DNA of 64,000 nt from Atopsyche davidsoni. Its lineage: Eukaryota > Arthropoda > Insecta > Trichoptera > Hydrobiosidae. Shown here piece by piece: positions 1 through 12,926 of this stretch (its first letter is position 1; every line of letters begins with the position of its first letter). A program made the position numbers and the translations under genes. The stretch spans positions 19,429,501 through 19,493,500 of the forward strand of contig JAILWY010000018.1 in assembly GCA_022113835.1 (NCBI GenBank), in the 5' to 3' direction. A model generated the notes under the pieces. It was given only the letters and a program-made list of their open reading frames with translations, did not search any database and was not told the origin of the DNA.

Positions 1-258
1 TACAAAGTCAATTAAAAACGAAGCTACATAATTAAAGTGTGCATTGAACTCGCGGTTGAAGAGTCATTAATTATTTTTGCAGTATTTAAATTGGCTGCTA
101 TCGGCGCGGCTTCAGATGTGCGCCGTCGCTCGGCGCGGCGGGAGCTCATTTCTCATTTTCCGGTGCCGTCACTTCCGTCCCGCGACCCGCAAGTAGGCTC
201 TCCTCGCATAACACGCTCCGCGAGCACAATGGCCGCGCATTATCTCCCAGGAATCCGC
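1..258. other. GC-rich island (about 100-260), no gene
   Basis: A short open frame crosses it by composition only. No domain or splice-site pattern is visible. Confidence 0.5.
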
Positions 259-975
259 GGTTATGCCGACTATTATGCTTCAAGTTCAAGAGCGACTCCT
301 GTGAGCAATCTTTTCACGGTGGAATTGCTGATGTTGGTTTTTTTTTTTTTTTTTTTTTAATTATATGCGTTATTTAACGGCTGAGTTGGGTTAGGTTATG
401 TTGTAAAGAAATTATCAAAAATATTGTATATAACTAATAAATAAAAAAAACTATCAAAAAATGGGTACACATATTCTTTTCGGTTATGCCGACTATTATG
501 CTTCAAGTTCAAGTTTTTCACGATGGAATTGCTGATGTTGGTTTTTTTTTTAATTATATGCGTTATTTTAACGCTGAGTTGGGTTAGGTTATGCTGAAAA
601 TAAATTATCAAAAATATTGTAAATAACTAATAATTAAAAAAAATGGGTACACATATTATAATCAAAGTTTATGTAGACGAGGAAAAAATGCAAAAAACCA
701 TTCATCGTCAAATACAGGCATAAACAGCTTTCAAAATCTTTTCGGTTATGCCGACTATTATGCTTCAAGTTAATGTTTTTCACGATGGAATTGCTGATGT
801 TGGTTTTTTTTTTTATTTTTTATTTTTTATTTTATGCGTTATTTTAATGCTAAGTTGGGTTAGGCTATGTTGAAAATAAATTATCAAAAATATTGTAAAT
901 TAATAAATAAAAATAACTATCAAAAAATGGGTATACATATTCAAATCAGTTTATAAATATCACATTCAAAGTTTA
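259..975 (+). repeat. Three tandem imperfect repeats of about 220-260 bp
   Basis: Units start at GGTTATGCCGACTATTATGC near 259, 482 and 744. Each continues with TTTTTCACGATGGAATTGCT, a variable T-run, TGAGTTGGGTTAGGTTATG and ATTATCAAAAATATTGTA. Unit length varies by the T-run and by an AAAAAATGGGTACACATATT extension. No coding content. Confidence 0.85.
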
Positions 976-1343
976 TGTAGATGAGGAAAAAAATATTTAT
1001 CGACAAAAGCTATCATAATCTTTTGATCGTGTTTTTACTAAACAGATAATTTGATCTATTAAATTGTCTATTTCATGGCGTTAAATTTATTTTAAAACAT
1101 TTTTTTTATATTTTGACTTAAGCAATCGATTTTTGTGAATTATTAATTTTTGGCGTATCCATTTGTAAGGTTCGCTAATAATAACCAACGCTTTTTTTTC
1201 TGGAATGGTCTTTTCGTTTTTCAACGCGAAGTTTTTGTGCGGCCCGGGACAGCGCCGAAGCGACACCAAAAGCCTCCGTTTCCAGGTCGGCCTCCGCTAG
1301 TCCGGCGTAACACTTCTTAACTCACTTCTAGCCGAGTTCCTCG

Positions 1344-1356
1344 GGGTCGTTCACCT
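1344..1356 (+). promoter_or_regulatory. GGTCGTTSACC motif, copy 1
   Basis: GGGTCGTTCACCT in the centre of the 1215-1440 GC island. Confidence 0.4.
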
Positions 1357-2515
1357 CGTCTCGCCTACGTCACAGCGTTTCTTCGTTCGCAATTACTAGG
1401 AGCTCCACTGTGCAGGGCCGCCACGCCAGCCGCGAGCGCGTTCAGTGGCTTTCTCGTAAAGGTGGCTTTGCAAACTATTACATTCACAGCTGATTCAGAA
1501 AGGGTAGTCCTGAAGATTACCCTGAAAACACACCCTATATATATAAAACACAAAAGATGTTTGTGTGTCCGTCATAGGCTTAGAAACCATCTAACCGATG
1601 TGCCCTAAACCGGTTTCATTTGAAAGGCAATAACACGAAGAATATTTGAGACTATTAAAACAATGCAGTAAATACATTCGGTCTATTAATTAAGTCAATT
1701 TTCAACATTTTCCATACAAAAATTTTCAACATCTATAAAGTCGACATCGTTCCTCGCAAAAATTTTGAAAAAAGAATATTGTGAAGATCGCGCATAAAAC
1801 AAAATCACTATCTGTCATTCACAACAGAGTGTTTTATCATTTGTGGTTATCAAAAAAATAAATATATTTATATAAAGAAATACAGCTGATGCGAAACGAA
1901 AAAAAGCCGAAAGAGCAGCCTAAACTGCCGGACAACATGAAGAGCGTTTGGAGTCAAAAAGGTTGAGAGAGCAACTGTCAAGAGCAATAGAAAAACTAAG
2001 AAAACATGAAGCACATCTTCATAAAATAAAAAACGCAATTTTTTTTAATGCACATGTTTGTATGCAAATACTTACTCCAAAGAAACATTTTTAGAATCAA
2101 TCGTACATTCAATCGCGTTTGTCATATCAAACATAAGGATTATTTTATAGCCTACGTTCAAATTCTACAATGTGGTCACCCTAAAGGCAATTCTTAAACG
2201 CCCCAAGTGATATCACCTGTCGAACGATAAACGCTCTTACGAAGCATCGAAATAAGGTTTGGCCAGTTGGTACGGCGAGAAGAATTCAGCATGTTTATTA
2301 ACTAGTCAATAATGTCGGTAGGAGCGACCGAGAACAGAACATCCGAGCCGTCTATCGGAAGCGCCCGCCGCGGAATGGGGGCGCCCCGTCTGGCCAGCGC
2401 AGCGACTGCCTGCTTTTATTCACCATTGAAGACACTTTCTAAACTGCAATGCTCTGGATGTGAACCCCTGAACGTACCTGTTAATAATACCTTTGAAATT
2501 TAATCTATTAAACAC

Positions 2516-2528
2516 AGGACGGTGACCT
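2516..2528. promoter_or_regulatory. IR-1-like site, two mismatches
   Basis: AGGACG-G-TGACCT at the edge of the 2290-2540 GC island. Confidence 0.3.
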
Positions 2529-2540
2529 CGAAACAATATC

Positions 2541-3434
2541 GACGTGGTCTCATATTTCTACGCAATTTTTTTTTTTTTTTTCAAGAGTTCATGTTCAGAA
2601 TGTTAAGTACAATTATGGCCAATTTAAAATAAAATAAAATACTGTAGCAATAAAGTAGCGAAATAGCTATGTTAGTGGATATTATGTTTTGCATCGATGT
2701 TGCGATAAATTAAATTCGTAAAAACCGCATTTTTTATGAGAATCTATTTAGTTATTTTAATAATTACAATAGTATAGTACTCTTTTTTTGATAAATATAT
2801 CGCAAAAAATATTTTAATAATGAACTTCTTAAGGGTTTTAATACACGTTAACGTATCAGTAGCGAGCGATCTATTTATCTATTTTACCGAAATTTTAAAT
2901 GATTACAAAATCTTTGGGTTTGGATGATTACAAAAACTTCTCAGTCTGTCAAGAGTCAACAGTCTAACCATAATAATCAAATTTATCAAAAATAAATAAA
3001 ATACCGCTTACCAGTGTAACTTATATAACGTATTAAAGTCGATAGCAAAAACCTCTTTTTTTATAATATAACTCGTCAGCAGAAGTCATCATTGGTTTTC
3101 TGGAGGATTTCAGATGCAGACCGCCAAGTGAAGAGTTGCGGCTCGCGGATGCTCATGGCGTGTGCTCGGAAAGCCTGGGGCTGACTGGTGGAGGAGCAGA
3201 GGAGGTCGGACGTTGACCTCAGCGAAGCGCGCGCCATGAACTGGAGCTGGCGACAGCAGAGGCTGTTCACCAACTTTTTATCTTGCAAAAAACAACGTCT
3301 GAAATATTAAATATTTATTTAAAAATATAATCAAATTATTTCATACAAACTTCTAAATAATTGTCAGTTGCAGTGTTATTCGATTTTCAGTAAATCACTT
3401 GCGCGATTGTTGCCAAGTAGGAATAATGGATTGG
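2541..3434. other. AT-rich DNA with one GC island (3090-3290)
   Basis: Nothing coding. The island holds the 3207 motif. Confidence 0.45.
3207..3219 (+). promoter_or_regulatory. IR-1-like site in a GC island
   Basis: CGGACGTTGACCT in the 3090-3290 island. It shares the core CGTTGACC with the sites at 29435 and 33648. Confidence 0.3.
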
Positions 3435-3560
3435 TTGGCTTGTTGGCTCAGTGGTTAGTCCGTTGACACTTGATCTAGATGTCCCCCGTTCGATCCCTGT
3501 TCTGGCAGGTGAATCTAAAACTGGTGTTTTAGATTGAAGACAAACTTTATTACAATTGCT
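3435..3560 (+). mobile_element. tRNA-derived SINE fragment of a second family
   Basis: An A-box-like TGGCTCAGTGGTTAG and B box GTTCGATCC lie at tRNA-like spacing, then a non-tRNA stretch (GAATCTAAAACTGGTG). A full cloverleaf with a good acceptor stem is not seen, so it is not called a tRNA gene. Confidence 0.45.
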
Positions 3561-4136
3561 TTTTATTTGTAAAAAAACTTACGATTTTAGTTATAGTATG
3601 AGCAAAAATTAGTCAAAAAATGTGATGTAAACTCAAAACTTTTTCACGTGCATATTAAAAATAAATAACCAAATTTTGATGTATTCACGCAGCAAAAACA
3701 AGCTTATCGCAATTCAATCGCAGTTATAACGCAATGCGTCTTGCTTAATAACAGGTCTCAATATCATAAATTAAAAATTATTGGCCCAGTCAGGAATCAA
3801 TCCCCGTCCGTCAAGTGGAAGTGTTGCAAATTGATGACTTTAAAGACAAGGCCTTGTATCGCACTCCTTACTGATATCTTGATTATAAATATTATATTCG
3901 TGTTGTACTAAAAACAGAGTGTAACTAAAACAAACAATTTAAGTTAAAAATTATAAGTTCATAGTTTTTATTAATCATACTATATTCAACAATTTATTAT
4001 ATTGGATAGATTTAGTTAATTTGCCAATATAAGCAGAATGAGTTATTAATATACTCAACTTAAAAAATATAGTCATAAAATAATAAAATAAAAATATTAA
4101 GAAATTTATTTGACACCTAAAATATTAATATAACAT

Positions 4137-4215
4137 TGACCTAGTTGGGAATCGAACCTGATCCTCCAATCTTAAAGTTCACGGCCATCAAGATCACAAA
4201 TGGTTATGCGACGAC
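4137..4215 (-). mobile_element. Degraded tRNA-like SINE piece
   Basis: Reading the minus strand, B-box-like GGTTCGATTCC lies near 4147-4157 and an A-box-like stretch toward 4210. A similar weaker piece sits at 3782-3850. No complete cloverleaf. Confidence 0.3.
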
Positions 4216-4403
4216 TCGCACATTCCGTAAATGATCGACGTTCATAAAACTATTCCATAATCTCATAAATAATCAATTATATGCTTCTCATAGAGAAGTT
4301 GAAAATATATAATCCATTACAAAAGTTGAATTTCCGGAAGAGCACTGTCTATTTTTTCCATTATTCTAGAAGACTCTTTCTTGTAATTTCATGTTTTCTT
4401 AAC

Positions 4404-4950
4404 TTAAGGGTCTGGTCCGTTTTGCAAAAATTAAATGCAAAAAGTTAGATACATCCCTTCTTCCGAACAGAATATTTTTTTCATTTCTTGTAAATTTACT
4501 TTAAATATGATTAATATGTGTTTTTCTCCGATTGAAGTGTAGGAATTTGGAGATTCGTCATGTCCCTGTTCTAAGAATCCTAAACATTTAAAAGTCTTTT
4601 TTTTCAATTGGAATTAAAAGATTAAATATAAACCCTGTGCGATTTATTATTTTAAAAATAAAAAATAAAAATCTTTAACAAACTTTGGTTTTGAAAGGTC
4701 GTCATTTTATCCAATTTTTCAACATCTTCATGTTTTTATTTTACCCTAAAAGTGGACGTTAATTAAATAATAAAAAATAGATAACTATAATTTATAGTTT
4801 TTTTAATACTATATAAAAAAATCAACTTTCGACATAGAAAAATAAAGTGACAGTTAAATTAATTAAATGACACGATTTCGCCGTGTAAAATGGTCCTTTT
4901 TTTGTGGCAAACGGGGGATGATTAGCAAGGTAAAGTAGCAAGACCCTTAA
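4404..4950 (-). mobile_element. TTAA-flanked MITE family, copy A
   Basis: TTAA at both edges, with short imperfect inverted ends (GGGTCTGG and reverse of GTAGCAAGACCC). The body contains the family signatures TTTTGCATTTAAT (reverse), CGGAAGAAGGGATG (reverse) and GACGTCCATTTT (reverse). TTAA duplication is typical of piggyBac-type and Sola3-type insertion. No ORF. Confidence 0.75.
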
Positions 4951-4959
4951 CAGCCACTC

Positions 4960-5523
4960 CAAATGAAACGCATTTTTTTCTGCATTTTCAACATTCTGCT
5001 GTTTACAGAATGTTGAATTTTTTTTGTTGTTTCATTATGTAATACATACTCTTCAAAAGATTCAGTGGTTTCTGACACACAGGGTGTCTAGAATAAAAGC
5101 ATCCTGCACCCCTTGCGGCCCGCGGGGCACGCGGTGCCGGCGTAGATCGCGTCCACTGCAGCGCGCAGTAGTCGGCGGCAGATTTCTATTTTGCCGACCC
5201 ATCTACTTGCAATTGAAGCCGACCGGTATCGTAATGAGCCCGATTATCGAGCCGCGGAGTTCAGTGAGACACTTTTCAAGTTCGCGCTCCGGTTCTGCGG
5301 GAGGCGTTTACTGCTCACTGGCCGTGAGAGCACTTGCTTCATCGCAGATCAATACCTCCCGATAGTATCTCGCAAACAACAGATTATTATTATTTATCCA
5401 CACTCCGCGAGCGAGAAACTGAACAGCTCAGCTAATCTGAACGAAGAGTCGATATACACAATTCCATGTAAGAGTAAGAGCCGCTATGAAATTGGCAAGT
5501 AGGCATGCAGTGAAAAGCAAATG

Positions 5524-5526
<3 letters not shown>
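4960..5526. other. GC island 5090-5470
   Basis: Two overlapping forward frames are open through the island but neither resembles a protein I know, and codon use matches composition. It ends in a TA microsatellite. Confidence 0.4.

Positions 5527-5592
<66 letters not shown>
5527..5592. repeat. (TA)n microsatellite
   Basis: About 32 uninterrupted AT/TA units directly after a GC-rich island. Confidence 0.95.
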
Positions 5593-5594
<2 letters not shown>

Positions 5595-5717
5595 ATATGT
5601 TATATTCTCATCGCAACACATACATTCCTAAAACCTCAGTTTTATCCGTCAACCTGGCATATTTTAAATACATGCTATCAAACGAGAATTTTGATAATTA
5701 GGTCATCTATTTTTGCC

Positions 5718-6303
5718 TTAAGGGCCTAGTCTGCATAATCGAGTTTTTTTGATCATTTTCTAGTCAGTTTTGCGAAAAATCCACTGCACCAATCGAAAAA
5801 ATTTAAATGCAAAAAGTGTGATACATTCCTTCTTCCGAATAAAATATATTTTTATTTCTTATAAATTTACTATTAATATGATAAATATGTGTTTTTCCGA
5901 TTGAAGTGTAGGAATTTGGAGATTCATCTGGTTCATTTTACAAGAGTCCTAAGCATTTAAAAGTTTTTTTTAAATTGAAATTAAAAGATTAAATATAAAC
6001 CATGTGCGCCTTATTATTTAAAAAATTTAAAAAAAAAAATCTTTAACAAACTTTGGTTTTGAAAAGTCGTCATTTTATCCAAGTTTTCAACATCTTCAAG
6101 AGTTTATTTTACCCTTAAAATGGACGTTAATTAAATAATAAAAAATAAATAAATATAATTCATACTTATTTCAATTCTCTGTAAAAAAATCAACTTTCGA
6201 TATAGCAAATAGTGACAATTAAATTAATTAAATGACACGATTGGACTGCCTCTAGTGTCTGGTTGGCACACCAGAGGCAGTCCTAGGCAGACTAGGCCCT
6301 TAA
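5718..6303 (-). mobile_element. TTAA-flanked MITE family, copy B with replaced end
   Basis: TTAAGGGCCTAGTCTGC and GCAGACTAGGCCCTTAA form perfect 17-bp inverted ends including TTAA. The centre matches the family, but the right end carries a different segment with a hairpin (6243-6253 pairing with 6273-6283). Confidence 0.8.
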
Positions 6304-9246
6304 TAATTATGCAAAGGTTCCAACATATGTAAATACTGCGTGCCGTAATCTGCATACATCTGAGTTGTGAGTGCACACGTCAGTGACAAATTATATTACA
6401 TTTACTCAAAACACTTATAGAACTTTCTCGCTCCAGCATATATAATTACTGAGATAGACTGACGTCAAAAATTTTAAATTGACTGAAGCATATGTCACAA
6501 AAATCCATAAACTTCGTTTTCAAAAATAAAGCAACAAAATAAATTTTAGATTTTTTAAATGAGTATAAAAAAACTTATTTAATTACTTACTGGTAAAACA
6601 TCATATCTGGTTGAATGTTTTTCGCCAATAAAGGAGTAATTCAGCAACAGTTTTTTTAGATATTTAAATTTTTTTAATTAATTATTAGATACATCCAGGC
6701 TAAAAATGAGAATAGAAATTAGTGTATGAAAAAATTGCGATCCGATTGTGTTTGTTTGTTCACATAACTTAATACCAGAACTTAAAAGATAAAATCTGAG
6801 TAACATGATATTTTTATAAACATTGTAGTAATTCAATTTTTTCAATTCATTGTTTTTTGTGTAGAATTATTATATTATCTACGTACATTACCTTTCCTTA
6901 AAGACAATGCCGCTCCTTTAGTACCCTCGGCTCACTTCCGTTTTTCGTCCTACCCACATACTTGAAAATGACGCATTTTTAATTAACACCTGGCCTCTCT
7001 TTGTATAATGCTTTCCAAACTTTTTACAAAATTCTCGTTATTCCTTTGGTTTAATTTTTGCCTCCAAGTGGTGTCTGCAAAAATTTCTCTTCAAAAGTAA
7101 GAATTTTCATACATACGGTATACTATATAATACTATCATGCAGTATATAGCAAATAAATACACAGCAGTCTACAATATGTTTTTGGGTAATCCTCTCACA
7201 CTAAGTAATGAGAAACATATTTTGATATATCCTAAAAACCGGTGAGGTACAAACCCACACTTCCTATCGGGGTTTGCAACTAATAACAAACTAAGGAATT
7301 TACATGTTTAACCTATTTATATTTAAAAATAAAATAGAATTTATTGTATATTATCATTACTTCTTACGTAAATAAGTTGAGGAATTATCTAATAATTTTA
7401 TATCTTTCGAATGAATTCTATATGAGAATCATTTCATGATTATCACGGCACTCATCGCTTGTAAGGATAGCCATTGATAAAATTGCTCTGCCACACGTTC
7501 ATAATTATTCTTGATGAATACCTCCAATGACTTTGTTAAAAAAAACATCAGGAATAAATATCTAACTTCTATATTCGTTCACTTGTTCTGTGAGTTGAAA
7601 ATGCTGAGATAGTGTAATAAGCACTTGTTTCAAATATTATGTTATACCATTTCACATTAATTTCTCTCTTTTTTTAGTCACATGTAGTAGATCTCAACTT
7701 TAAGCACTAAATAAATGTACTAAAAGCTAACATAAATCAACAATTAAAGTAGAGTTCTTTTGAATGCATGCAATATTTTAATACCACCTCGTGCCAGATG
7801 GCATAAGCTGTTTTTCAGCTTTTTCAATTCGGTTAAATCTATCGATTGTCTCAAGGTTAAAGAAAAACACTCCGAAAATATACCCAATTTGATAAGGTTA
7901 ATTCTGGAGACGTATCAAATCGGATATTGCGACTTTTTTCTGAAAGGTTTCAACTGGTTATCTTACAATGGTTCTCGCGTAGCTCAGTTATAAGCTCCAC
8001 ACTTTCAGTTTATCCATGCTTTGGATGTCTCCCGATTGTGAATCAAATATTTAAAATATATTAGTAATTATTTTTGTATTAATAATTACATTTAGAAAAA
8101 AATATCGTTAAATAAAATGAAACCGGCAGCTTACTCCGTGAATGTCTTGAAAAAAATTAGCTGTAAAAATTGACAGGCGACAATAATGCCAATTCAATTC
8201 CCAAAATTTACAGCACATGTTAACAATTTTTTTTTTTTTTTCAGAAATAGGCTTTAAAGGGAGTTTAATAAATTTGGCATTGAACTGTTCCTTAAGTAGG
8301 TGTATTGTATTTCATGTTTCGCTGGTTGGGATCGTCCGCCATTATTTACAGATAATAAACAAACGTAGATGATAGACGAGAGGCCGTAGGAGGCCCTGCC
8401 TCTATAATTAGTGATGGCCCTGGCCTTCTGCAGGGAGGAACAATCGCTAAATTCTATCCTGTGCTTTAAATGATATCATTTATTGTTATTATTTCCAGAA
8501 CCATTTTTTTTTTATATAAAAAATTATCCATTCAATTATAAAAAATATGTTTTAACTATCGTATATACATATTTTTACGTACCTCCACAGTATAAGATGA
8601 AACTTCATTAAATAATATTTTACGTTAATTGTGAAAATTAATCAATAATTGATATAATTTTACTTATATAATCTAAACAGGCATTTATGTGTGTGACTTA
8701 AAACTGTACTTTTTAATATCATTAAATTATATACCTTTTAAACAATAAGTCTTATTTCTTACCCATATTTTTTACTAATTGAATAAACAAGCTTTTAAGT
8801 TGGCTTCTGTATGTCGAAATATAATCAATTATATTTTTTATTAAATGGTATTTTACGGGCATAATCTGACATCCATGTGTCACTTCTCCTTGCAAAACTT
8901 ATATCTTTAGTGTGGCAGCTCAGGCAATGGCCAAAAGGCTCGGGTTGTCGACCGCCAACCTGTTTCGACTACACAACAAAATAATAATAATCACAGACAC
9001 CAAAATGCTCAGTCGTGCCGGGTCTATTGCCAGTCTATCGCTGAAAGAAATAATAAATTATTGTCTGTGATTCGATGATACAAACATTCAGTGTTGCTAT
9101 TTTTATATATCGATAGCTACACGAAGAGTGGGATGCCAAGAAATATATGGCAATCTACATAGCCATTATACACCACATTCAAGACAAATAGGCGTTTATT
9201 TTAAATTCAAAAGTTATTGCTTCTATACCTTATTATTTAAATTACC
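6304..9246. other. AT-rich intergenic DNA, no gene seen
   Basis: No ORF of substance. A tRNA-like A-box stretch at about 7975-8000 (GTAGCTCAGTTATAAGCTCC) lacks a matching cloverleaf. Confidence 0.5.
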
Positions 9247-9259
9247 AAAGTTAACTTAA

Positions 9260-9615
9260 TATTTTTTCACACATTGAAAACGATTAAAGAAAACTCTCAG
9301 AAAATATCATCGTGACTTGTGAGGGATTCGAACCCACATCCCCAAGCTTTCATGGCCGGTGCATTTATCCAACTATGCTAACGAGCCACTGCAATTTAGT
9401 GAGAATTTTTAATAATCATAATCTACATATGAACCAATATGCCCAGGCTAATCAATATTTAATGATTTGCAAACACTGGACTTAATTAAAGTAACAAGTG
9501 AAGCATTTTTATATCCAAATATGGTTATTATTATTTTTAATCACATAAACATACTAATACCTGCATGGGTAAATAAATACGCATCCTGATTAACATTAAT
9601 CCAATTTAATATAAA
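9260..9615 (-). mobile_element. tRNA-related foldback SINE, copy with 13-bp TSD
   Basis: AAAGTTAACTTAA is repeated exactly at 9247-9259 and 9616-9628. On the minus strand a tRNA-like core with a B box (GGTTCGAATCC) and an anticodon-arm-like region is visible. The element ends in the family tail (ACCTGCATGGGTAAATAAA, GCATCCTGATTAACATTAAT). Long direct repeats point to LINE-mediated insertion. Confidence 0.8.
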
Positions 9616-10062
9616 AAAGTTAACTTAACTAAAAATAATCATTGATAATTTGGTATTCTTTTGAATACGAATTACATGTTATCAATTAATGAAAACCAGT
9701 GAATGAAATTTAAACGTTTATCGCTGTATCCAGCACACTTGATGACATCATAACCAGGAATAGTTTGAGGCGAATTTCTAATTGCAGAAAAAATGTACAA
9801 AGTCATGAGATGGAATGAAAAACTAGATGCATATTCAATACATACAAAACAGTCTGCGCACATGTATGCACGCCTACAGTGCATTGCCTTAAACCAAAGA
9901 AGACTCACATGAAGTCAACTTTAAATAAAAATGTGAAAATGACGAGAAATGTTTCATTAGTAGGGTTTGGCAACCGTAGTTAATGAAATTGCTTACATGG
10001 TATTGATCCACGTCAAGGGATTTTTAGTGTCTTGAAGTTACTGCTCTACTACTATACAACAC

Positions 10063-10092
10063 ACATACACACACACATATATATATATATAA
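10063..10092. repeat. (CA)n(TA)n microsatellite
   Basis: ACACACATACACACACACAT followed by TATATATATA. Confidence 0.85.
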
Positions 10093-10559
10093 TCCGTAAT
10101 CCTTGAAACTCCCATATGATCACTTAAAAAATATATGGGTACTAAATAATGCTCCTATTATCACAGATGGCTGTTGGGCCACCATCCTTCTGCGTACCTA
10201 CCGCTGCTCAATTCTCATTCGTTATTACTGAGTGATTTTACTTTGCCACTGATCATTGAGGAAGGGTATTGTGTTACCCTGACTGGTATATGGCCAGAAG
10301 CCGCCCCCGTGTGGAAGTCCTAAAGGGTTTACTTCTCAGAAAACACAGTAATCCAGCAAACCGTACACTGGGCGAATTGGTCAGGCTCTTACCGAGAACT
10401 TCTTATTATGTAGGCTATGGGTATTTTTATAAGCACATTAAAATATTATTTACTACCCAATATACAAATATTTAGATGGTAAATTACTAACGATTACAAA
10501 ACATATACTAATTAATGCAAATTAAATAATAGAATCGATTTTTGTAATTTGTATTACGT

Positions 10560-10734
10560 CTCACAGGAAGTACGATTTTGCCTATACAGGTTTTATTGAT
10601 TGATAATGATTGAGTACATTTTTTCAAATATTGATTATTGGGATATTTATTCTACAAAAATCACGATGATATTTTTCTAAGAGTTTCTTTAATCAATTTT
10701 CAATATTTTAAAAAATATACTTAATCATTATCAA
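10560..10734 (+). mobile_element. Foldback SINE deletion derivative, 11-bp TSD
   Basis: TTGTATTACGT flanks both sides (10549-10559, 10735-10745). The head CTCACAGGAAGTACG and the end (TTTCTAAGAGTTTCTTTAAT) are shared with the 51278 copy. The tRNA-like core is deleted. Confidence 0.72.
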
Positions 10735-10745
10735 TTGTATTACGT

Positions 10746-11553
10746 ATATTTCTATTACTTATATACGTAAAAAAAAATACAAGATTGATGTGATTGTTCA
10801 AAACATATTGAATACTGATAGAATATAATAAAATATATACAACAAAAAATAATAAAACCCAAATATTCTCTTAACAAACCAACATGTGCTTCAATTTGTA
10901 CATATGTATATGTTGATCGTTATATATCATTACTCCTTTTTAATTTAAAATATTTTTGTTTTTCTTCAAGTTTGACTTATAATGAAAAATATTTTAAACA
11001 TACGACAATAAGCTGGTAGTATCAATATCTCAAGAATATACTTTACATCACACCCCATAAATCTTACAAGCATTATATAAAAAAATAAATTATTTATTGA
11101 CTGAGTATAAGGAGCTCCTGCGTTAGCCCGTCAGCGCCTTCTGACATCATAATATTTATTACCAAATAATACTTCATATTAAAGTCGTCACTTCTTGGCG
11201 GTGCTTGGCAGCGTGAGCGGCAACTGGCCACGAAGCGCTAGACGGGGCTCTTCTATCTTGGCAGGCTTTGTCCGAGTGCTAAGCGACAAAGCCCGCTCGT
11301 CCATTGTTGTTTCCATTACATTTGTTAGCAGGACTCTAAGGGTAACGGGACTTCTCCTGTCAATAGAAGCGCCCGATGCACATGTGTGGGTCTACAGTGG
11401 CTGGGTTTAGAAAGAAATAATCAATTATGTTATCTGCGAACATGTGTGGGCCTGCCTGTACGCAGCTCGCATGTGGGCATGGATTCACTGAAGTCAAATT
11501 ACGCGTATTGTGTAAGCTTGTGCTACGAAAATGTTACACAATTTATTCATTTA
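10746..11553. other. AT-rich DNA with GC island 11190-11410
   Basis: The island has a 71-codon open frame without recognisable motifs and no IR-1-like site. Confidence 0.4.
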
Positions 11554-11567
11554 ATAAGTAAATAATA

Positions 11568-12050
11568 TTACTAATATGATTAGGCACATTAGTTCATACA
11601 TAGAAGGTGATTTAAAGAAACTCTCAGAAATATATCATCGTGATTTGTGTAGGATTTGAACCCACATCCCTTGGCGCGTCTTGGCTAAATTAATAGATTT
11701 TAAAAATAATGTCCAGATGGGACTAAAATCGCTTCACTTGTTACTTTGTTCAAAAAGTCCAGTGCTTGCAAATCACTAAATATTGGTTGGCCTAGGCACA
11801 TTGGTTCATATGTAGAGTATGATTGTTAAAAAGTCTCGATAAACGGAAGTGATTCGTTAGTACAAGGGTTAGTACACCGGCCATGTAAGCCAGGGGATGT
11901 GGGTTCAAATCACGATGATATTTTTCTGAGAGTTTCTTTAAATCATCTTCTATGTATGAACTAATGTGCCTAATCATATAAGTAATAATATAATAAACCC
12001 GTAATGGGTAAGATATACGCATCTGATTGACGTTTAATAAAAAAATCGAC
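11568..12050 (+). mobile_element. Foldback SINE, 483-bp copy with 14-bp TSD
   Basis: ATAAGTAAATAATA is repeated at 11554-11567 and 12051-12064. The left part (CTAATATGATTAGGCACATT, ATTTGAACCCACATCCC) is the inverse of the right part (GATGTGGGTTCAAATCACG, ACTAATGTGCCTAATCAT). A + strand tRNA-like core lies at about 11850-11920 and the tail ACCCGTAATGGGTAAG follows. This is the clearest full copy of the palindromic type. Confidence 0.8.
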
Positions 12051-12867
12051 ATAAGTAAATAATAATGAAATCATTTTATTTATACATTTATTAAATTTAC
12101 GCATTACAGCTCATTATACTAAAAACGCCAATTAAAGAGTACCTAAAGCGAAATATTAAACAAGTGTTTTGAAAAAAAAATACGTTAAAAATTACTTTCT
12201 TCTTTTTTATGATTACAAAAAGACAATAATTTGAAATCACGTTTACAGTTTTAACCTTACAGTTGAAGCTTTGCTAACTGGACTTCGTGTTGTTGAACAG
12301 CCCTACAAATATTACAGTTGAACGACGCTATTGTCTTAAAATTTCTCTTTCAAAAAAATCACATCTCTAAGGGTCATAAACAAGCCGGACAGCTACTGTT
12401 TGTCATTGGTTGCTTTCTCTGCGAGAAAAAATCCAAGCAAAAGTCATATTTGAAATAAGCATCCCCTATTACTTTTCACTTTAAATGATTTATGATATGG
12501 GGCTGTAAACTGTAAATTAAGAATAGGGCCATAAGAACAGAAGGCTCCCGGTAGCCACAACAATCCAAACTCTGCGTTGGTTTCAAAATATTTAAAGCAT
12601 TTCGTTGGAAGCTTTTACCAAAACCTTCGACAATGGGGTGGTCTAGAAATTATATTTCAAGTGCTCGGACCGTTATAAATTATGATTTGCATACAGACAC
12701 TAAATTTTTACACGCCCTGAGAAGCGTGGGAATCTTGGTTATTTTGTGATATATAACTTATTCCTACGTATTCCATAATAGAAAAAAATACAACATGTAA
12801 ATATTTATTACAGTTGTTTGACGCTCACCCGCAAAAGTGATATCACGCATATTACATCAAATGGCTG

Positions 12868-12926
12868 CATGTTCAATTATTTACTATTTGATGCTGACAT
12901 TTCAATTATTTACTATTTGACGCATA
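12868..12926 (+). repeat. Short tandem duplication of 28-30 bp
   Basis: TTCAATTATTTACTATTTGA occurs twice in a row, separated by TGCTGACAT. Confidence 0.75.

Larger units (their letters stand above)
1215..2540. other. GC islands (1215-1440, 2290-2540) with AT-rich DNA between
   Basis: Both islands are CG-dinucleotide-rich and carry a nuclear-receptor-like motif. 1560-2280 shows nothing beyond AT-rich sequence. Confidence 0.45.

Noticed and set aside
5024..5502. Two overlapping + strand frames before the TA repeat
   Set aside because: Different frames over the same GC island, no conserved motif.
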